Made by a program: the position numbers and the translations under genes. From Anaerolineaceae bacterium (GTDB taxonomy: Bacteria; Chloroflexota; Anaerolineae; Anaerolineales; Villigracilaceae): a DNA stretch of 11,403 nucleotides. The notes under the pieces were generated by a model, which searched no databases, was not told the DNA's origin, and saw only the letters and a list, made by a program, of their open reading frames with translations. The stretch's first letter is position 1. Each line of letters starts with the position of its first letter. This document shows, piece by piece, positions 1 through 6,007 of this stretch. Location of the stretch: NCBI GenBank assembly GCA_009885445.1, contig VFKQ01000311.1, positions 1 through 11,403 on the forward strand, written 5' to 3'.

Positions 1-1454
1 AGTCTACGGCGCGCCAGTCCCTCGATGTTGCGCGCGCCGAAGAGCAGAAACATTCACTCGAAGCCGAGTCGACGAAACGACAATTTGATTTTGCTCAGTC
101 TCAAGTGGATTCGTTGAAGACTGAGATTCAATCTGCTGAAACTGAACGCGCGCGTTATGCGAGTTCGCAATCAGCCAGCGAATCTGAAATTGCGGCGAGC
201 CAAGATTCTCTGCGCGCGCTCATGTCTACATTGGCCGCATTGACGATTGACGAGGCGCAGGAGCAAGTCACTTACTGGACGGCGCGCGTGGCTGTTAGCG
301 ATGGCGCGTTGACGTCGGCGCAGAATCGGCGTGGGGAGCGCGAACAGGCGTCAGTGCGGCTGACGCTTCAAAAGGCTGAACTGGCGAGTCGCCTGAGCGA
401 AGCCGAGCAGGCCCGGGCGCGGGCTGAGGCGGAAGCGTCTGTGTTGCGCGAAAAAGAATCTGAGCTGGCGATTCAAGTCAATGCGCTGAGAGTCTATTTG
501 GATCCCGCAGAAAAAGATTTGGAAACTGCCGAGCAACAGGAAACAAAATATCAGGCGCAGGATGCCGAGGCGCAACGCGCGCTGACGAATGCCGAGCGCA
601 CGCTGGGGCAGGTGCAGTTGGAGATGACGCGCAAGCAGGACGCGCTGGTGTCGTTGCGTCAGCGCATTGAAGATGATTTTGGTTTGGTGAATTTTGATTA
701 TCGCGAAAATGTTTCGGGGCCGGTGCCGCTTCCGTTTGAAGGCATGGTTGAAGAATTGCCCGCCGTGACGGAATTAAATTTGGAATTGGAAGATCAGATG
801 GCGCGCGCGCGGGCGCAACTGCGACGCATGGGCGCGGTGAACCCCGAAGCGCAAATTGAATACGAGACCGAGGCGACGCGCTACAAATTTATGAAAGAAC
901 AGATTGACGATTTGCACAAAGCCGAAGCGGACTTGCGCCAGGTGATCGCGGAACTGGACGACATAACCCAGCGCGAATTTCACAAGACGTTTGAATTGGT
1001 GGCGGCGGAGTTTAGAAATATTTTTGTGAAATTATTTGGCGGCGGCTCGGCGCGTTTGACGTTGACCGACCCAAATAATTTGGTCGAGACTGGAATTGAA
1101 ATCGAAGCCAAACTGCCGGGCCGCCGCGAGCAGGGACTGGGTCTGCTTTCGGGCGGCGAGCGCTCGCTGACGGCGATTGCGCTGGTCTTCGCGCTTCTAA
1201 AAGTTTCGCCGACGCCCGTGTGCGTGATGGACGAAGTAGATGCGATGCTCGACGAGGCCAACGTGGGCCGCTTTCGAGATTTACTGCGCGAGTTGAGCCG
1301 CGACACGCAGTTCGTCATCATCACGCACAACCGCAACACCGTCCAAGCCGCGGACGTGATCTACGGCGTGACGATGGGGCGCGATTCGGCGAGTCAGGTG
1401 ATTAGTTTGAAGTTGGATGAGGTGAGTGAGGAGATGTTGGGGGGAGGGAAGTAG
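1..1454 (+). CDS. smc: Chromosome segregation protein SMC, C-terminal part (5' end outside window)
   Basis: The reading frame (codons from base 3) is open through the left edge, so only about 483 C-terminal residues are visible. The first ~300 residues are a Glu/Ala/Arg/Gln-rich coiled coil, the returning arm of an SMC. The end is the ABC-type C-lobe: signature motif LLSGGERSLTAIA near base 1146, Walker B with D-loop VCVMDEVDAMLDEANV near 1218, and the switch His in FVIITHNRNT near 1312. SMC dimers with ScpA/ScpB form bacterial condensin, which compacts and segregates the chromosome. Ending a few residues after the C-lobe is normal for the family. A terminator follows at 1597. RecN or SbcC is less likely, because the VMDEVDAMLDEANV block is typical of SMC. 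The GTG at 105 is internal, not a start. Confidence 0.93.
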   Translation, partial: STARQSLDVARAEEQKHSLEAESTKRQFDFAQSQVDSLKTEIQSAETERARYASSQSASESEIAASQDSLRALMSTLAALTIDEAQEQVTYWTARVAVSDGALTSAQNRRGEREQASVRLTLQKAELASRLSEAEQARARAEAEASVLREKESELAIQVNALRVYLDPAEKDLETAEQQETKYQAQDAEAQRALTNAERTLGQVQLEMTRKQDALVSLRQRIEDDFGLVNFDYRENVSGPVPLPFEGMVEELPAVTELNLELEDQMARARAQLRRMGAVNPEAQIEYETEATRYKFMKEQIDDLHKAEADLRQVIAELDDITQREFHKTFELVAAEFRNIFVKLFGGGSARLTLTDPNNLVETGIEIEAKLPGRREQGLGLLSGGERSLTAIALVFALLKVSPTPVCVMDEVDAMLDEANVGRFRDLLRELSRDTQFVIITHNRNTVQAADVIYGVTMGRDSASQVISLKLDEVSEEMLGGGK

Positions 1455-1456
1455 AG

Positions 1457-1485
1457 GATGAAAGAAGAAAGATGAAAGATGAAAG
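1457..1485. repeat. Purine-rich slipped repeat (GATGAAAGA type)
   Basis: Directly after the smc stop, GATGAAAG occurs three times with small insertions, followed by a TAATTGG/TAAGTGG stutter to about 1520. It looks like low-complexity spacer formed by slippage. No gene or promoter is visible in it. Confidence 0.6.
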
Positions 1486-1522
1486 TGGGGCGAGTAATTG
1501 GTAAGTGGTAATTGGAAACTGG

Positions 1523-1590
1523 CGGTGGTCGAGCGATGTCTTGAGCTTGTCGAAAGGTAGCCGCGCACTTTGCGGCATATCGAGACCAGA
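1523..1590 (-). repeat. Dispersed imperfect palindrome, copy A (with 23-bp insertion)
   Basis: Read on the minus strand, this begins TGGTCTCGATA, has a GCCGC/GCGGC hairpin, and ends CTCGACCACCG. The same ends and a central hairpin recur at 6347-6390 in the opposite orientation. Relative to that copy, this one has 23 extra bases (1534-1556) between the hairpin and the CTCGACCACC end. It lies between the smc stop and its terminator. It is probably a REP-like mobile intergenic element. TGGTCTCGATAC...CTCGACCA elements are known in many GC-rich bacteria, which is general knowledge and not shown here. Confidence 0.7.
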
Positions 1591-1596
1591 TTATGA

Positions 1597-1624
1597 GGGT
1601 CGCGGAGGGGAGGCGGCCCTTTTT
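1597..1624 (+). terminator. Rho-independent terminator of smc
   Basis: GGGTCGC (1597-1603) pairs with GCGGCCC (1613-1619), including one G-T wobble, across a 9-base purine loop. Five T follow at 1620-1624. Confidence 0.7.
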
Positions 1625-1652
1625 GATTTAAGTTGAGAAGTCCTGATAAAAT
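1623..1652 (+). promoter_or_regulatory. Candidate sigma-70 promoter for the DGR target gene
   Basis: TTGATT (1623-1628) and TAAAAT (1647-1652) are separated by 18 bp, close to the -35/-10 consensus. Transcription would start near 1659, about 24 bases before the ATG at 1683. A modest GAGGG ribosome-binding site (1671-1675) lies 7 bases before that ATG. Confidence 0.5.
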
Positions 1653-1682
1653 GAAACCACATTTTCATGCGAGGGAACCCCG

Positions 1683-3944
1683 ATGCCGAGAAAATACGAA
1701 ACCCCTGAAATTTTGCACGACGCGCCGCTCCACGACGGGAAGCGGGCGGACTTTCACTTTGACGATTTCGCCGCCACGTTTGCGCGCCTGATCGCCAGCC
1801 CGCAGACCGAGACCCCGCTGGCGATTGGCATTAATGGCGCGTGGGGCTCAGGGAAAACGTCACTGTTGATGCGAGTGAAGAATATGCTGGATGAACCGAA
1901 AGGGGAGGACGGCAAGGGTAAACATCGTTTTGCGGAGGGGAAAGAGGAATTTAGAAAGTGCAAGACCATCTGGTTTAATGCGTGGAAATATAACGACGAA
2001 GATGAACTCTTGGGCGCGCTGGTGCGCGTGATTCTTCAGGCCATGCAACGCGATGGCCTTGCCAATCACCTCAAAGCCTGGCTGAACGATCCGACTCAAA
2101 AATCGTACGATGTTGTGGCCATGTTCATCAACGCTTTTGAAGCCAGTTTCGGCGGGCTTAAATTCAAGCTGGATCTGCAAAAACACGCAGAACCTTCCCC
2201 GTTTGAAAAATACGCCGCTTTCCTCGATTACTTCAACGATGCGTTTGAACTACTCCTAAAAAGCTGGACAGGGGACGGCATTCTGGCGATTTTCATTGAT
2301 GACCTTGACCGCTGTCTGCCCGAGAAAACTGTGCAGGTGTTGGAGACGATCAAGCTCTTCCTCGATAAACAAGGCTGCGTGTTTGTGCTTGGCGCAGATA
2401 TATCTATCGTCCAAAAAGCGGTTGAAAACCATTACAACAATGCGGGGATCACCGGAGAAAGCGCCAAGGACTATCTTGAAAAGATTATCCAACTGCGCTT
2501 CAACCTGCCGCCCATCCTTGAAAAAGCAATGGAAGATTATCTGCGCGCGCAGGATAAAACCAAAGTGGACGAAGCTATGCTCAAACGCTGGCAGGCTCTG
2601 GTGGCCGCCGCAGAGGTGAACCCGCGCCGCGTGAAGAATGTGATCAACGACCTGAACCTGCAATGGTTCATGGCGAAAAATTCAAGACAGGTCGAAGGCG
2701 TGAACCGTGATGACTTCATCTGCTGGCAGGCGCTGATGCGCGCCGCGCCCGAGTCTTTTGTGAAGCAGATTGGCGACCTTTCTGAACTCCCCGATATTCG
2801 CCATGATTTTGTTTTGAAAGCGGTGAAGTGGCAGCAGGGAAACGACGATGAGAAAAAAGAATTAGAAGGCCAGTACGCCGCCTACAAAGACTTTAAACGC
2901 CTGCGCGGTGTTTTGAAACAAATTTCGTTTAGCAATGGCTTTACCCCTGAAGCGCTCGAAGCCCTGATCTATATGGCCGCGCCACCGCCGAAGCCAGAGC
3001 CTGAAAAAATCACTGTGGATGAAGCGAAGAAAATCGTTGAGCCTGAATTAGTGGGAAGTGAAGTATTTGCCGAAGTAAGTTCGCGCGGCAAGATTGCCCC
3101 GCCCTCCGAGCGCAACCGCCTCGTCATCGGCGGGCTGGAATTCCTGCGTATCCCCACAGGTAAATCCGTGATGGGCAGTAAGGATGATAACGAATTGGCT
3201 GGTGATTCTGAAAAGCCACAACATACCGTTGAACTATCCGATTACTGGATGGCGAAATTCATCCTGACCAATCAAATTTTTTCGGAATTTGCCACAGCCA
3301 CATCCTACCGTACGACGGCGGAAGAAAAGGGATCTGGGTATACAAATGATGGCACGGGATGGAAAGACATGAAAGGCGCGGATTGGAAACACCCGCTTGG
3401 ACTGGCGAGTGACTTGAAAGAGAAAGACGATCATCCGGTTGTTTTGGTTTCGTGGGAAGATGCCATGGCCTATTGCAAGTGGTTCAACGAATTCTACAAA
3501 ACCGAATTGGGCAACCTCACCTTGCGCCTGCCGAGTGAAGCGGAATGGGAAAAGGCCGCGCGCGGCGCGTATGGCAACGAATGGCCATGGGGCAACGAAT
3601 TCGATAAGAGCAAATGCAATTCCAGTGAAGGAGGTAAAAAAGGCACGACTCCGGTGGGTTTGTATTCAGCCGCTGGCGGTGATTCGCCGTATGGGTGCGC
3701 CGACATGGTTGGCAATGTATGGGAATGGTGCGCGGATTGGTTCGACGATGCCGAATACAAAAAGCGCGCCAGCGGTTCCGTGGTAAATCCACTCGGCCCG
3801 CAAAAAAGCTCCAGTCGCGTCCTGCGCGGTGGGTCGTTCGACAGCCCTCAGGGCAACGCGCGCTGTGCGTACCGCGGCTTCTTCGATCCCACGGATCGCT
3901 TCGGCAGCTTCGGCTTTCGCGTGTGCGCGTCTTCCCCATCATAA
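1683..3944 (+). CDS. DGR target protein: KAP-family P-loop NTPase fused to FGE-sulfatase/C-type-lectin variable domain
   Basis: 753 aa. Residues ~20-350 are a KAP-type P-loop NTPase: Walker A GAWGSGKTS (52-60), the FNAWKY motif (98-103) and Walker B LAIFIDDLDR (201-210). A helical segment and a Pro-rich linker (434-440) follow. Residues ~478-750 are an FGE-sulfatase fold of the C-type-lectin superfamily: RLPSEAEWEKAARG (615-628), MVGNVWEW (675-682), LRGGSF (714-719) and a terminal GFRVCAS. I see no signal peptide or TM segment, although many KAP proteins carry TM helices, so it is probably cytoplasmic. The last 42 codons are the DGR variable region. Substituted residues are 720-722, 724, 732-735, 738, 740-743 and 752. 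The lectin domain is the likely ligand binder and the NTPase the likely output switch; this role is inferred. RT, Avd and TR follow on the same strand. Confidence 0.93.
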   Translation: MPRKYETPEILHDAPLHDGKRADFHFDDFAATFARLIASPQTETPLAIGINGAWGSGKTSLLMRVKNMLDEPKGEDGKGKHRFAEGKEEFRKCKTIWFNAWKYNDEDELLGALVRVILQAMQRDGLANHLKAWLNDPTQKSYDVVAMFINAFEASFGGLKFKLDLQKHAEPSPFEKYAAFLDYFNDAFELLLKSWTGDGILAIFIDDLDRCLPEKTVQVLETIKLFLDKQGCVFVLGADISIVQKAVENHYNNAGITGESAKDYLEKIIQLRFNLPPILEKAMEDYLRAQDKTKVDEAMLKRWQALVAAAEVNPRRVKNVINDLNLQWFMAKNSRQVEGVNRDDFICWQALMRAAPESFVKQIGDLSELPDIRHDFVLKAVKWQQGNDDEKKELEGQYAAYKDFKRLRGVLKQISFSNGFTPEALEALIYMAAPPPKPEPEKITVDEAKKIVEPELVGSEVFAEVSSRGKIAPPSERNRLVIGGLEFLRIPTGKSVMGSKDDNELAGDSEKPQHTVELSDYWMAKFILTNQIFSEFATATSYRTTAEEKGSGYTNDGTGWKDMKGADWKHPLGLASDLKEKDDHPVVLVSWEDAMAYCKWFNEFYKTELGNLTLRLPSEAEWEKAARGAYGNEWPWGNEFDKSKCNSSEGGKKGTTPVGLYSAAGGDSPYGCADMVGNVWEWCADWFDDAEYKKRASGSVVNPLGPQKSSSRVLRGGSFDSPQGNARCAYRGFFDPTDRFGSFGFRVCASSPS
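3816..3942 (+). repeat. DGR variable region (VR)
   Basis: This segment aligns without gaps to the template repeat at 5481-5607 (offset 1665). The first 24 bases (3816-3839) contain no adenine in the template and are identical. All 21 mismatches lie opposite a TR adenine: 11 A to G, 7 A to T and 3 A to C. Bases 3912-3935 form a 24-bp identical GC-rich tail, the expected position of the initiation-of-mutagenic-homing sequence. Two more A-type differences just upstream (3812 and 3815) may extend it to 131 bp. The VR ends in the target gene's TAA stop, as usual for DGR targets. Confidence 0.97.
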
Positions 3945-3979
3945 ATCTGAAATCTGTTTATCTGTAATCTGAACATCTG
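3945..3979 (+). repeat. Five phased ATCTG repeats just after the VR
   Basis: ATCTG occurs at 3945, 3952, 3960, 3967 and 3975, with alternating spacings of 7, 8, 7 and 8 bp. It starts one base after the target stop codon. Function is unknown. It resembles the slipped spacer repeats elsewhere in the window, so it may be neutral. Confidence 0.6.
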
Positions 3980-3994
3980 ATTCTGGCTCTTGCC

Positions 3995-4020
3995 TCCCGC
4001 CGTAAGGCGGGAAATTTTTT
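3995..4020 (+). terminator. GC hairpin with tetraloop and T-run after the DGR target gene
   Basis: TCCCGCC (3995-4001) pairs perfectly with GGCGGGA (4006-4012) across a GTAA loop, and six T follow (4015-4020). It reads as a rho-independent terminator between the target gene and the RT. In the Bordetella phage DGR, a hairpin with a 4-nt loop just downstream of VR promotes retrohoming. This hairpin lies 52 bp past the VR, so that second role is only a possibility. Confidence 0.75.
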
Positions 4021-4040
4021 AGAAAAAAAAGGAGAACCTC

Positions 4041-5087
4041 ATGCTTCTACAGAATCGGTTAACTCAATGGGAAAATATTTCCCTTGGGCACGAAAACGCG
4101 TCGCGTGGAAAACGCGGCCATGCCCCCGCCGCAGAATTCGAGTTGTTGCTGGCGGATCGTTTGCTTGAAATACAGGCGGGACTGGAAGAAAAAAGTTACC
4201 AGCCTGGAAAATATCACAGTTTTTATATTCACGAACCGAAGAGGAGATTGATTTCCGCCGCGCCATTTCGCGACCGGGTTGTTCACCATGCGCTGTGCAA
4301 TGTAACGACTCGACATTTTGAAAAGCAATTCATCCCAACCAGTTACGCCAACCGCGTCGGCAAAGGCACGCATCGCGCTTTGGGGCAATGCCAAAAACAC
4401 GCGCGCAGTTACAAATATGTTTTGCAATGTGACGTTGTGCAGTTCTTTCCCAGTATTGATCACGAAGTTTTGCGCTCGGCGCTGGCCAACATGCTTCCCG
4501 ATGATAGCGTCATGTGGCTGGTGGATGCAATTCTGCACAGCGGAGTGGGGGTGTTGGCCGAGGAGTACAACATGGTCTATTTTCCAAAAGACAACTTGTT
4601 TTCCGCCAGCCGTCCGCGCGGCCTGCCGATTGGCAACCTTACGTCGCAGTGGTGGGCGAATTGCTATCTCAATTCATTCGATCAGTTTGTCAAACGCGAA
4701 TTAGGCTGTCGGGCATATCTTCGGTATGTGGATGATTTTCTATTGTTCTGCGATGATAAACAAACGCTCTGGCAATGGCGCGCCGCAATATTGAAACGTA
4801 TGCAAAAATTACGCCTGACCATTCATGAGGAGCGCGCCCTGCCGCGACCCGTGAGCGACGGGATCAAATTCCTGGGTTTTGTAACCTATCCCGAATATCG
4901 CCTGCTCAAACGCGAGAAAGGAATTGCCTTTCAAAGAAAACTCAAAGGACTTTTACAAACCGCCCCCCCCGAGATATTGAAAGCATCTGTTCAAGGATGG
5001 ATTAACCACGTCCGCTACGGCGATACCTGGGGCTTGCGCAAAGCGATTTTGGGAAACTCAAATTTATTGGGAGGCTCTTATGTCTGA
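4041..5087 (+). CDS. DGR-type reverse transcriptase
   Basis: 348 aa, a usual length for DGR RTs. Fingers region: YHSFYIHEPKRRLISAAPFRDRVVH (59-83, key residues KRRLI and RDRVVH). Motif A: CDVVQFFPSID, with catalytic Asp131. Motif B: RGLPIGNLTSQ (193-203), where the IGxxxSQ form separates DGR RTs from the QGxxxSP of most group II intron and retron RTs. Catalytic YVDD is at 229-232, and KFLGF (276-280) is in motif E. No maturase or endonuclease domain follows, which argues against a group II intron. The RT makes mutagenised cDNA from the TR RNA. The ATG at 4041 follows an AGGAGA site at good spacing. The C-terminus overlaps avd by 8 bp, suggesting translational coupling. A C8 homopolymer lies at 4963-4970. 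Confidence 0.96.
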   Translation: MLLQNRLTQWENISLGHENASRGKRGHAPAAEFELLLADRLLEIQAGLEEKSYQPGKYHSFYIHEPKRRLISAAPFRDRVVHHALCNVTTRHFEKQFIPTSYANRVGKGTHRALGQCQKHARSYKYVLQCDVVQFFPSIDHEVLRSALANMLPDDSVMWLVDAILHSGVGVLAEEYNMVYFPKDNLFSASRPRGLPIGNLTSQWWANCYLNSFDQFVKRELGCRAYLRYVDDFLLFCDDKQTLWQWRAAILKRMQKLRLTIHEERALPRPVSDGIKFLGFVTYPEYRLLKREKGIAFQRKLKGLLQTAPPEILKASVQGWINHVRYGDTWGLRKAILGNSNLLGGSYV

Positions 5088-5433
5088 AACACTGGTTATA
5101 TTTACGCGCACCTATGATTTTGTCACCTGGATTCTGCCGATGGCTGAAAAATTTCCCAAGAGCCAGCGATTTGCTGTCACTCAACGCCTGCAAAATGCGG
5201 TTTTAAACTTTCAGGAATCTTTGATTGAGGCCAATGCTTTGCGCGGCGTAAGACGGGCAGAAAAACTTCGTCTTGCCGATACTGAATTAAGAAAAGTACG
5301 CCTGTATTTGCGGCTATGCCAAAAATGGAAATGGATTACCGCAGGCCAATATAAACATGCTTCGGTCATGGTGATGGAAATAGGTCGCTTGCTCGGAGGC
5401 TGGATGAAATATGTAGTCCCCGAACCATCCTGA
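5080..5433 (+). CDS. avd: Avd, accessory variability determinant of the DGR (four-helix bundle)
   Basis: 117 aa, basic and almost all helical. The opening YDFVTWILPMAEKFPKSQRF (12-31) matches the start typical of bAvd and 23S-rRNA-intervening-sequence proteins. It is followed by RLQNAVLNFQESLIEAN, a basic RRAEKLRLADTELRKVRLYL helix and a last helix ending GGWMKY. In known DGRs, Avd forms a pentameric barrel that binds the RT and the template RNA and is required for retrohoming. The start ATG lies inside the end of the RT gene with a GGGAGG site (5069-5074) 5 bases ahead. The final codons and stop form the left arm of a 10-bp inverted repeat leading toward TR. Confidence 0.92.
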   Translation: MSETLVIFTRTYDFVTWILPMAEKFPKSQRFAVTQRLQNAVLNFQESLIEANALRGVRRAEKLRLADTELRKVRLYLRLCQKWKWITAGQYKHASVMVMEIGRLLGGWMKYVVPEPS

Positions 5434-5455
5434 AGTTTTGACGAGGGATGGTTCG
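5421..5455 (+). other. 10-bp inverted repeat spanning the avd stop, 5' of TR
   Basis: CGAACCATCC (5421-5430) pairs perfectly with GGATGGTTCG (5446-5455) across a 15-base loop that contains the avd stop. There is no T-run after it, so it is not a terminator. It lies 25 bases before TR and is a good candidate for a structural element of the DGR template RNA. Confidence 0.65.
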
Positions 5456-5480
5456 TGACGAAGGGTTTGCCCGATGAAGA

Positions 5481-5607
5481 CGCGTCCTGCGCGGTGGGTC
5501 GTTCAACAACAATCAGAACAACGCGCGCTGTGCGTACCGCAACAACAACAATCCCACGAATCGCAACAACAACATCGGCTTTCGCGTGTGCGCGTCTTCC
5601 ACATCAT
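5481..5607 (+). repeat. DGR template repeat (TR)
   Basis: Donor copy of the variable region at 3816-3942, same strand, no gaps. It has 33 adenines, 21 of them changed in VR, and every non-adenine base is conserved. In the target frame it reads RVLRGGSFNNNQNNARC, then AYRNNNNPTNRNNNIGF. It holds 13 AAC/AAT codons, the usual DGR device for maximal variation. No adenine substitution, alone or combined, can create a stop codon in this frame. It lies 47 bp after avd, in the order VR-RT-avd-TR. Confidence 0.97.
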
Positions 5608-5608
5608 T

Positions 5609-5623
5609 ACTTGCGGCGCAAGT
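5609..5623 (+). other. Perfect 6-bp hairpin immediately 3' of TR
   Basis: ACTTGC (5609-5614) pairs with GCAAGT (5618-5623) across a GGC loop, starting one base after TR/VR identity ends. It is absent after the VR. It could mark the cDNA priming side of the template RNA. Confidence 0.5.
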
Positions 5624-5644
5624 TGCCGGCCAGAAATGCAACGC

Positions 5645-5673
5645 GGCTACGGCTGTGTTGCCGAGGCTTTTTT
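5645..5673 (+). terminator. Terminator closing the DGR transcript
   Basis: GGC-TA-CGGC (5645-5653) folds with GCCG-AG-GCT across TGTGTT. There is one A/A mismatch and G-T wobbles in the lower stem. Six T follow at 5668-5673. Confidence 0.6.
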
Positions 5674-5726
5674 GATGGCGCGGGCAAAACCCTGGCTTAT
5701 TCCGTAAGGAGAGCCGAATACAAAAC

Positions 5727-5764
5727 CGCCCCGCGGCCTGGACTCAATGTCCCGCCGCGGGGCG
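5727..5764. repeat. GC-rich hairpin repeat, copy 1 (terminator-like for the minus-strand genes)
   Basis: CGCCCCGCGG (5727-5736) pairs with CCGCGGGGCG (5755-5764). The loop contains GGACTCAATGTCC, which is itself an inverted repeat. It stands 24 bp beyond the stop of the minus-strand antitoxin gene and is followed on that strand by GGTTTTG, so it can act as a terminator. The same unit recurs at 6295-6338 and, cut short, at 7129-7153. The stretch 5674-5726 holds nothing I recognise. Confidence 0.8.
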
Positions 5765-5788
5765 AATCGTCACTCTTGAATTAAAATT

Positions 5789-6007
5789 TTATTTTTCGGG
5801 GAGGGCCGATATCAAAGCGCGCAATGCTTTATTCACCTGCTCTGCAGTGCCGAACACCTTCGCCACATCCGGGTCGATCAGCGCGACGAGAGGCGCGTCC
5901 TTCATGCGCTTCGCAAAACGATTCGGCTTGGCCTTGTTGTAATCGAAGCGATATTCCTTCGCCATTTCAGCGGTTTTACGAGGCTTTGTTACGGGCGTTT
6001 TTTTCAT
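5789..6007 (-). CDS. BrnA-like antitoxin (ribbon-helix-helix type C-terminus)
   Basis: About 72 aa from ATG 6007. GTG 6013, with AAAGG 8 bases ahead, and GTG 6022 (77 aa) are alternative starts. The N-terminus is basic (KKTPVTKPRKT). The C-terminal half, VALIDPDVAKVFGTAEQVN followed by KALRALI, resembles the short strand plus two helices of ribbon-helix-helix antitoxins paired with BrnT. It overlaps the 3' end of the toxin gene by about 32 bp, so the two are translationally coupled. In known BrnTA pairs the antitoxin neutralises the toxin and represses the operon. The antitoxin assignment rests mainly on the neighbour. Confidence 0.72.
   Translation of the reverse strand: MKKTPVTKPRKTAEMAKEYRFDYNKAKPNRFAKRMKDAPLVALIDPDVAKVFGTAEQVNKALRALISALPEK

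Larger units (their letters stand above)
5434..5673 (+). ncRNA. DGR template RNA region (5' hairpin, TR, 3' hairpin, terminator)
   Basis: This 240-base stretch after avd has no credible gene. It holds, in order, the right arm of the 5421-5455 hairpin, the TR, a 6-bp hairpin one base after TR, and a rho-independent terminator. In studied DGRs, sequence flanking TR is essential for cDNA priming and RT/Avd binding. The boundaries here are inferred; the 5' end may lie inside avd. Confidence 0.6.

Noticed and set aside
1683..3944. Active formylglycine-generating enzyme
   Set aside because: The domain has the FGE-sulfatase fold motifs, but the paired catalytic cysteines of true FGE near the C-terminus are not evident. 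The C-terminus is the DGR variable region, so a binding role is more likely.
3945..3979. CRISPR-like array
   Set aside because: Units are 5 bp with 2-3 bp gaps. There are no long repeats, spacers or cas genes.
4041..5433. Group II intron or retron instead of a DGR
   Set aside because: No maturase or endonuclease domain, no intron domain V-like ending, and no msr/msd pattern. The IGxxxSQ motif, Avd and the A-specific VR/TR pair settle it.
5455..5784. Open frames across the TR region (about 109 and 77 codons)
   Set aside because: They run through TR, hairpins and a terminator, have no ribosome-binding site and no recognisable protein. The region is better explained as template RNA.
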